Assembly (NCBI GenBank): GCA_023052935.1
Contig: CM041294.1
Location: forward strand, 101,191,616 to 101,255,615
DNA: 64,000 nucleotides
Reading direction: 5' to 3'
From: Piezodorus guildinii
Lineage: Eukaryota > Arthropoda > Insecta > Hemiptera > Pentatomidae
The stretch's first letter is position 1. Every line of letters begins with the position of its first letter. The notes under the pieces are model-generated. The model worked only from the letters and a program-made list of their open reading frames with translations, had not been told where the DNA came from and did not search any database. This document shows positions 56,505 to 64,000 of this stretch, piece after piece. The position numbers and the translations under genes were made by a program.

Positions 56505-57187
56505 TAAATATATGTATATTTAAATATATAAATGTAAAATTTTAATTTCAATGGGCTTTGAATTGATTTAGGACTGAATTTAACTACGACAGATTAAAAA
56601 ATTACATGGCTTAAATGCCATATTTTCAAAATTGCCTCCCCTACAATTAATTTAATTTTGATAATAAAAGATGGAAGATAAAATTTTAATGGAAGATCGT
56701 CGATGGGAGGATTGCATTAAGGCTGATCTCGGCTTGGGCTTGGGCTTGACCGGTGAACATTGTACGAGTCTGTGCAGACGAGGTTTGGAGGTATCGGCAT
56801 CGAACCTCCGGGTTCGGTAAGCCTATTATTATTATTATTATAAAAGATAATTAACCATTTCAAGTTGTTAATATTTAGAAATATAATGTAATATGAACAA
56901 AACTTGATAACCAACTGTAGCAGAAAAGGGCATAATGATTTCTTTAGGCATTTTTTTCACAATAGAATAGTAATAAAAATGTAACATAACGTTAGAAAAC
57001 TAAAGAATTTTTTCTCACACACAAACTTCTTGGAGGTAATCGATAGTCACAAAAAGCTTATTAAGATCATACTTTATATAGCTATAACATTTTATTTAAT
57101 ATGAATATTTTAATGGAAACAGTAAAATTCTTTGTGGGAGAAGTTAGTACACGGTGCAATCAAAAGAACACACAATTAATAAACTGG
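56437..57187. other. Non-coding; poly(A) and a possible LINE/SINE tail
   Basis: A run of A lies at about 56471-56502. At 56715-56845 a GC-richer stretch (GGCTTGGGCTTGGGCTTGAC ... CCGGGTTCGGTAAGCC) ends in an ATT run, like a short retroposon 3' end on the plus strand. Nothing else is recognised. Confidence 0.35.
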
Positions 57188-57345
57188 TGCCGACGTTTCG
57201 GGCTAAATTATAGGCGTTCTTCGGGGCGTTTAAAGGAGAGCGTCAGAACAATGAAGCAATAATGATTTTTCATCACTATCCATGTGTTGTTTATTGCTTC
57301 ATTGTTCTGACGCTCTCCTTCAAACGCCCTGAAGAAGGCCAATAA
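57188..57345. repeat. Fold-back inverted repeat with ~50-bp arms
   Basis: The left arm 57213-57263 (GGCGTTCTTCGGGGCGTTTA ... AGCAATAA) and right arm about 57293-57341 (TATTGCTTCATTGTTCTGAC ... GAAGAAGGCC) are nearly perfect reverse complements around a ~30-bp loop. Just outside the left arm is GACGTTTCGGGC. This is a hairpin-forming, non-coding element, probably a MITE remnant. Confidence 0.8.
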
Positions 57346-58842
57346 TTTTAACAATTGATTTTAACGAGTAAAGTAATTAAAAATCATTAGTTGCAGTATG
57401 TCAGATTTTTCGCCATATTTTCGTATATCTGAATACATTGTTTCTCGAAAATATTATTTTTTCTAAACATATACGTAATGACAAAAATATGTTATTTGCC
57501 ACTTGTTTTTATCAATAGACTTGAGAGAATAGTAATATTCATGCTTATCCAAGGTTTTAAGAAAATCTTGTCATTAAAGTTTCAATATATCATTTACCAT
57601 TAACTATTTTTCTTCAAATCGATTATTACCTACTTAAAAATTATACTGTAATTATTTAAAAAAAATAATGTTATGTCATAAAATATTTCTTTGTAGTATC
57701 TTAAAGGCGAGGAAGGAGGGTTAGATGAGCTGCTCAATTACCTTTAAACGTGAAAATAGGCTTAAAAAGAAACATTACCCGCATTTGCATGAGGCGGAAA
57801 TTTCATAACAAAATAGATGGCATATCGTATTTCTTGAGGATTTTAAGCGAACTGTATCACTGCGTACTGGAGAATTTGTACAAGAGACGTATTAAATTAT
57901 GCAGAACTTCACTTATGTAAACCATGGAGGGTGTTATAATTAGAGCTAGTATCTTGAGGGAAGTAAATGTCATGACGTAGCAAAAAATATAGAATAGGAC
58001 CTTTACAATTAACTATACCTGTTACAGGTAAAAAAACGGGCGTAGCCTGTAACTAATTAATAAAATGATAGATATAATTAGTCGTTACTGCAGGGACCAA
58101 GGCTACTCGAAGGCAGGTCGGTGTCGAGTCACTGGTTCAGTTACATTCTCCTCGCAGTCGTGAGTCGGCGGTTCTTGAGGGTTATGGGTGAAACCTTTTC
58201 CAAAAGCACCCTCTGCTTAACAGCTAACCGATTAACTTTTCTTTCTTTTTCAATAGTGATCTATAATAATCATAAATTAAAATCTAGATCTACTATTATT
58301 CAGGTTTTTTTGAGATCGCAGTTATTGCGCAAAATGTTCGATGTTAATAAATTGTGAAATGTATATAAGGAAAACCTTGAATGGCGAAACGGAATGAGAG
58401 AGAGTTGTCAGAATAAAATATTAATTTTATGCGAATAATATAATATAGGCCGACTATATTATGCATTTGTCTACTCATAAAAATACCTGATAAACATCTG
58501 TCGAAATTTAAATTAATAGAACGAAACTCATCGCCTGAAATTTGCATCACTTAAAATGTATTAGAATTAAAAACATTTTTTTTAAGCTGGACTGAATTCA
58601 TCTTGACATTTCATATTTAATTCAAACATCACGTAAATAAATCTCAACTCTTACTATATATGAAAATAAAAACTGTGATAAGGCTCATATATAGTATCAA
58701 TATTTTAATAATTAAAGGAAATGTATGATGGACAAGTGAAAATAACGAAGTAAGTTCTTATTTAAAAAAAATCAGAATGAAACACATTTTTTTCAAGTTT
58801 TTACGATTTTGAATGTGAATATTGTTTTACCGTACAGATTTT
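57346..58842. other. Non-coding, no gene recognised
   Basis: AT-rich except for 58080-58220, which is GC-richer. The 78-codon frame at 58121-58357 and the other short frames show no domain. The stretch ACCTGTTACAGGT at about 58017-58029 is a small palindrome. Confidence 0.35.
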
Positions 58843-59701
58843 ACTTTTACATACTTAAATATAAAATATATAGTAAAGAAAATGATTGCGATCGTGAAAA
58901 TTTACGAATTCCAGTTTTCAACGGAAATAAACGTTTGGGGTCTCCTGAGACTAAATGACCAAGTACCGCATAAAGGTGTGTGTTGGAAGTCTAGCTCAAA
59001 AACGAAATGTCGCATGAAACTGCAATTGCATATTTGAGACATATAGAAATGCTACAGCAACATTTTCATCACAATCAGCTAACCAGAAGGGGCACTTTAA
59101 ACCATGCATTCAGCACCTTTTTACGATTTTTTAAAAAACGGCAACGATTTTGATTGAACTTGCTATATTAATGTAAAATTTAATAGGATTTAACTTCATG
59201 TAGGTTATTCTGATTAAAATAGTCTGACAGGGCTAAAATGTTGATATTTATAATTTTATCTTCTTCTTAACTACCTTTAATTTTGTGAATTCCGAAAAAT
59301 TAACATTAATGACATTGATGAAGGACGGCTAAATATACAAGTTAGACGAATTTTATGAGTAACTAAAGGATAAAAGTGCAAAACAATTTTTTTATATAAT
59401 TTTTGTATTTTTTATAATAAGAACAGTAATATAGACTCATAATATACCGTAAGAAAGAGAAAGTTTTTAGACAAAAATATCTGATACACAAAGTTGTAAG
59501 AGGTAACATAAAGTGACGAATAGGGAATACACTTATTACTGATTAACAAATTAATATAGTTATATTATTTAATCTAAATCATCTGTTTCCAACTAAAATA
59601 AATACTTTTTATTAAAATCAACTTAATATTTTTTTCAAATTGAAGTATATTTAATAGTTTTTAACATTCGAGGTAAGTGAAAGTGTGTTGCCCGCACCAG
59701 A
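58843..59701 (-). repeat. R-family repeat, copy 7 (uninterrupted)
   Basis: Minus-strand copy. It starts at 59701 with TCTGGTGCGGGCAACACA, carries GGTAAGTGAAAGT (plus-strand text) at 59672-59684, and runs through all family blocks to ACTTTTACATACT at 58843-58855. About 860 bp, in agreement with copy 6. It is the best uninterrupted example in the window. Confidence 0.75.
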
Positions 59702-61355
59702 TTTATTTTTATTTCTATTTTATACTGACTACTTTTTGCATTCTGTGAATCGGAATTTAATCTAGCATTAAGCCAATATTTTGTTTAAATTTTTACACTA
59801 GTATTTATTCTCAAAAGTAAAAACTTACAAGTTTTTTGAAGAATATGATGGAATCAGTTGTAGGTTCATCAGCTTAATGAATACAGGTATACATTAAAAA
59901 AACAATTCTGCAATTAATCATACTTTTGTTTTTATTTATCCATATGCTAGATTGTAAGATAATTTAACTTTTACAATTGTAAAATCAGGCATAGTGCGTG
60001 GGATCCTTTTGGCTGTCTTACTATGATGAATGAACACGCTTGGCTAAACGCAGGAGACGTAACTGAAAATGCCTGATATGTAATGGAAGTGTTGTTCATG
60101 TGTCTATATATTCTTCTATTTCCCATCAGAAAAACTAATCGCCAGTTTCGTACCACACGAAATTTTTCACTTAGAATTAAAACTGAAATGCAGTAAGATG
60201 ATGATAAAAAATCTCAGTTCAAATAATGTTTTAGATATAAAAATATTAGTACAGGATATCATTCATACGGAGTTCTCTTATACAATAACTTCAGCGTTCC
60301 AATCCGTCTTATTATTGGTGTTATTTAAACTCGACTTCGATACAATATATTTTTATTGCATTTCTGTACAAAGGGTATCAGAATCCTATGCCACCTCTTT
60401 TTAGATGTCCAATCTTTTAAAAGAGGAATCGATATTCTGGAAAATAGTTTTAAATTACAGTTATTTAAATATTCGTTAAGTAAAAATGTCCTTAGATGTG
60501 ATGATAACAGTTTAACTAAAAATACATTTTATTTAATAATACAAAATAAAATGTAGTCAAATGCCCATGAATAAAAAATGTATTATAGATAACTTGTTGA
60601 AAGATATTTATCCATAGTATAAAATTCATCTATTTATTTTATCAGTCTTATATTTATTCAGTAAAAGAGATCTAAAACATTAAATTATATTTAGTTTCAG
60701 TTGAAACGACTGAATATTATTCTGTGAATCGGTATTTAATCTAGCATAAAGCCAATAATGGGTAATTTAGATTGTATTCTACCCACAGGTTGAGGATTAA
60801 TGTCAGCTTTTAACAACCTTAACATTTTTATTTGTTTTCAGTTGTCTCAACTATTTATTTGTTTGTTTTTTCCTGTCCTTCGCCACCGTAGACTTCCCCT
60901 CGTTGGCTTCGCTCGTTGTAGGTAAACTACTTTCGAAACTCTTTCTACCTTTTTTAACCTTCTACTCTTCAGCTGCGGTTTAATGTGACAATTATCAGTG
61001 TGGGTTTGCTATAGGCAGGTAAAGTTTATTTGTTCTGTTATCATCTAGGCTGACATCAAGGCTTTTATCTATTATATTTTTGATATCATTGTCACTTTTG
61101 TGGTATCTGCTTTTGTTCATCCCTCCCCCAATGCCCTTAATACAAAAAAAAAAATAAAATAAAATTTTTTATTACCATTTTTGTTTATATTAAATAAGGT
61201 ATTTATTTTTTTGTCGTAAAAATGTATTTTATAAATACAAAAAAAAAACAAGTATGAAGAAATAATACAATAAATAAAATTTTAAATCAATTTAAGAATA
61301 TTCCTGAACATATATAGATAAAAAAAACCACAATAGATGCAGTTATATATATATA

Positions 61356-61430
<75 letters not shown>

Positions 61431-61454
61431 AAAGAACTCGACTAAATAAATTCG
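59702..61454. other. Non-coding; 38-bp direct repeat and AT microsatellite
   Basis: TTCTGTGAATCGGAATTTAA-type text of about 38 bp at 59746-59784 recurs at 60720-60757 with two differences by eye. A (TA)n microsatellite fills about 61340-61422. Small frames at 59971-60556 carry no domain. The stretch 60865-61080 is less AT-rich, but I cannot assign it. Confidence 0.45.
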
Positions 61455-61802
61455 TTTTTTATTTTAAACATATTTATTGATATCTATACTGTATTAAAGA
61501 ATGCATACAGTAAATGTATGAGAGAGACACTTTCCACTGCCAGTACTCTAATAAGTATTTTTAATCAGAAGGTCCCGCGGGCAACTTCTTTTCATAATTT
61601 CAGGGAGGATTATCAGGAATCGAAGAGGAAGCCAGGAGTGAAACTAGTGAGTGAAAGGGATGTTCCGGGCCAAGTCCGCAACAAATATTAAGGTCTTTAT
61701 GGATGAATTTATCCGAGAAAAAGTAAGCGCGAGGATTTTACGAAGGATTGGATGGGGAAAGAATTTGATGATTTAATAGAACCCTAAAGCTCTACTCCGC
61801 AA
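61455..61802 (-). mobile_element. 5'-truncated Jockey 3' end
   Basis: The minus strand matches the last ~80 codons and 3' UTR of the element at 34425-38001: the G-V-E-L-W-G-S-T region near 61795, H-K-D-L-N-I-like text near 61690, S-S-S-I-P-D-N-P near 61625, and a W-P-R-D-L-L counterpart near 61570 in which the Trp codon is altered. The 3' UTR ends with CAATAAATATG. Frameshifts make it non-coding. Confidence 0.8.
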
Positions 61803-61943
61803 TAATTTTAATTGGGGGAATAAATAAATAAAGCAAACAATTACTTTCAGACAAATATCTTTCCTGAAAAAAAAAATCATTTGAAGTTAGCTTGAGTATA
61901 ATTAAATCTAGTGACGTATATATGCTCCTATATTTGGGGTTCG

Positions 61944-61978
<35 letters not shown>

Positions 61979-62624
61979 TAATGGTTTTATCTAAATGTCC
62001 TAACAGCATCTATTTTATAATTCAAAAATGTGTTATTCTTTTATATTTCAGTTTTCTTTTAATGTTTTGATACAATTATTAATGTTTTTTATTAGTTGAC
62101 ATTTACTGTCTTAAAGCAATGTGAGGAAATGCAGGTTTGGAGTTGAGTTATTTCAAATATGCATAATTCGTTAATGTATTGAATTCGATTATCTCTATCA
62201 TATACCAACTACTTGTGGTAGGTGTGACCAATAGATTTCATGGAGGCAAGTTTTGGCAGTGGTTTCAAAACTTTTTGCCTTCAGCTATAATAGATATTAG
62301 CGTTTCACCTTTCACGTTTTTTTCCTTGTGCATTTTAAATTAAATGAATTTTAAAATGAATAGAAAAAATTGTAAATTTCTGACTTTTTATTACATTACA
62401 AACGTTCCATGATTTTTTTTTCAGGTAGCAATTTTATCATTCCCTCACAGTCCTAATTAAAAATCAACTAAAATGAGACCTAAGGAAAAAAAGAAGTGTT
62501 CATTATGTACTTAATGCATCATTAAAAAATACTAAAAATTTAATAAATAATACCATTTTTGGGGGAGGGGGATATTGTAATATCTTTATAAGTATAAATT
62601 TAATGTAATAATTTGTTAAATTTA
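61803..62624. other. Non-coding; poly(T) run
   Basis: AT-rich, with a run of about 29 T at 61947-61975. No gene or repeat is recognised. Confidence 0.45.
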
Positions 62625-62890
62625 ATAATAGCTGTCAGAGGGACTTTTTCAAGCATTTGATTAAAGGGGATTCACTCACACAGTGAAAAATTGACAGCTT
62701 TTTGGGGTTCACCCCTCCCCTCCCAGTTGTGTGATACCCGTCAGCCAAATGGTGGCCACTCACAAAAATAGGCGTATGGATTGATGACCTTAACTTCCAA
62801 AAAATGTCATCGAGTAACGCGTGCGTATTCTAGTAGCAAGTTACACTACGCGGTCAAGGGCTTACAAGGATGTCGCTCCACCGAAACAAA
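62625..62890 (+). repeat. SINE body (head missing)
   Basis: GGGATTCACTCACA, GATACCCGTCAGCC, ACAAAAATAGGCGTATGG, ATCGAGTAACGCGTG and ACTACGCGGTCAAGGGC appear in the same order as in the SINE at 44726-45025. The tRNA-like head is absent, and about 40 bp of extra sequence lies near 62690-62730. Confidence 0.7.
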
Positions 62891-63663
62891 AATCAGGTTA
62901 TATTTCAATATTTAAAATATGGCAGTAATATTTCAAATATCTGTGTTATGTAACTTAATTTCTTCTATTAAAAACATTTACAAGAACGTCAAAAATATAA
63001 TATTATTTAAGTAATACAGGATTATGGTTTAAAAAGAAATATGTACAACTACAAGAAGAAAAAATAATCAGCATTTGACTGAAATATCTAATTCTGCCAT
63101 AAATAATGTTTCAAAAGTTGAACTTGGTTTATATCCTTGGGTGTTATTTAGACAATCCTCATCTCTACCAGATTATTTTCTTTACTTGTCAGGGTAATAA
63201 TCTCAATTAGTTTGTATTTCCTTTCGCCAAGTTAACATCGAGTGGGGTGATAAATAACCGAATAGCTGTGGTCGCGTCATACAAAGTTGAATAATGTATA
63301 GATTTCCAACACTTTGAAACCTTTGGGTATCAGTCGTATGTCCACTACCGCACTATAAATGGATATAAGAGACCCTATCTGTATGTGAAAGACCTCCACC
63401 AGGTCATCCCCGGACTACGGGACGGCGAATCCAGTGACTCTTCGAATCAGAAGTAATTCCATTCGAAAACAACAAACCTTGCCTTAGGGAATGGGAATCT
63501 CTATCAGATCACTGTCTCGAATAGTAAAAAATCACTTTAGGATGGGTGCATTTCGAAGAATAACAACTGTTTTATTTAATCAAAATAGTCTGCACTACTA
63601 TAAATACATTTCTGCCCACGAGTTGACAGTTTTTTCCATTACCTCTAGTAGAATTTCCCATAT
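62891..63663. other. Non-coding, no gene recognised
   Basis: Mostly AT-rich. The stretch 63300-63490 is less AT-rich and apparently unique. No supported coding region. Confidence 0.4.
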
Positions 63664-64000
63664 TTTTTTTAAAATAATATATTTTATTGTTTTTTACAAT
63701 TGTAAAATGGCTGAATTACAATAACAGCCATGAATACACATGTAAAGAATCTACCCAGAGGTAGTACTTCAAAGTTTATTTTAGAAGCAGGTCTCGAGGC
63801 CACCGTCTTTTCAGGCGCCTCGGAGGATTACCGGGAATATATGTAGATGAGAGGTTACGGTCAAGCGGGTTTGAGTGGGCAGGTAGTTTGTGATTAAAGG
63901 AGGTGTATCTATCGCGGGCCAAGTCTGCAACCAGTGGGTTAATTAGATCTCTATGGATGAGTTTATTAGTTACAAAGTAAGGAGCATTGAGGATTTTTCG
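63664..64000 (-). mobile_element. Jockey 3' end, cut by the window edge
   Basis: The minus strand from 64000 reads K-I-L-N-A-P-Y-F-V-T-N-K-L-I-H, then R-Y-T-S-F-N-H-K-L, then N-P-P-R-R-L-K-R-R-W-P-R-D-L at about 63800. The 3' UTR follows to an A-rich end at 63664-63671. It matches the ORF2 C-terminus of the Jockey family at 34425-38001 and looks less decayed than the copy at 61455. How far it extends upstream cannot be seen. Confidence 0.85.

Overview
This is a 64-kb stretch of strongly AT-rich eukaryotic DNA with no bacterial features. There are no operons or Shine-Dalgarno starts, and I see no intact single-copy host gene. The density of Jockey-, I- and RTE-type non-LTR retrotransposons (LINEs), a mariner relic, tRNA-derived SINEs and long AT microsatellites points to an arthropod, most probably an insect. 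The species cannot be read from the sequence.

Layout. 0-12 kb: old LINE 3' ends, the first copy of a roughly 0.87-kb repeat family that I call R, and unique AT-rich DNA. 12-22 kb: a 5'-truncated minus-strand Jockey, a mariner scrap, two R copies, a MITE with long inverted ends, and a structurally full-length Jockey (15464-20247) bounded by an 11-bp target duplication. 22-31 kb: tRNA-like SINE pieces, small Jockey pieces, an R copy and an RNase H-bearing I-type relic. 31-38 kb: an R copy split by a Jockey derivative that keeps ORF1 but lacks ORF2, then a nearly full-length Jockey. 38-45 kb: two almost identical 1,176-bp direct repeats flank a region holding a 308-codon ORF of unknown family. 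Each repeat contains a 285-bp TG...CA unit, and a third copy of that unit sits alone between TTTAAA duplications, as a solo LTR would. 47-56 kb: a four-level nest in which R is split by an RTE LINE, the RTE by a Jockey-like LINE, and the Jockey-like LINE by a nearly intact 6-kb I-type LINE. 56-64 kb: a fold-back hairpin, a minus-strand R copy, another SINE, and two Jockey 3' ends, one cut by the window edge.

Function. The only protein-coding capacity I can support is retrotransposon machinery: Gag-like zinc-knuckle ORF1 proteins and ORF2 endonuclease/reverse transcriptase, with RNase H in the I type. The unidentified 308-codon ORF is the one exception. Most copies are dead through stops, frameshifts or 5' truncation. 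The I-type element at 48502-54481 is the best preserved: ORF1 is open and ORF2 has a single visible frameshift, near its C-terminus. The R family is uncharacterised to me. It is hit by other elements unusually often, and together with the direct-repeat unit at 38.8-44.7 kb it is the most novel material here.
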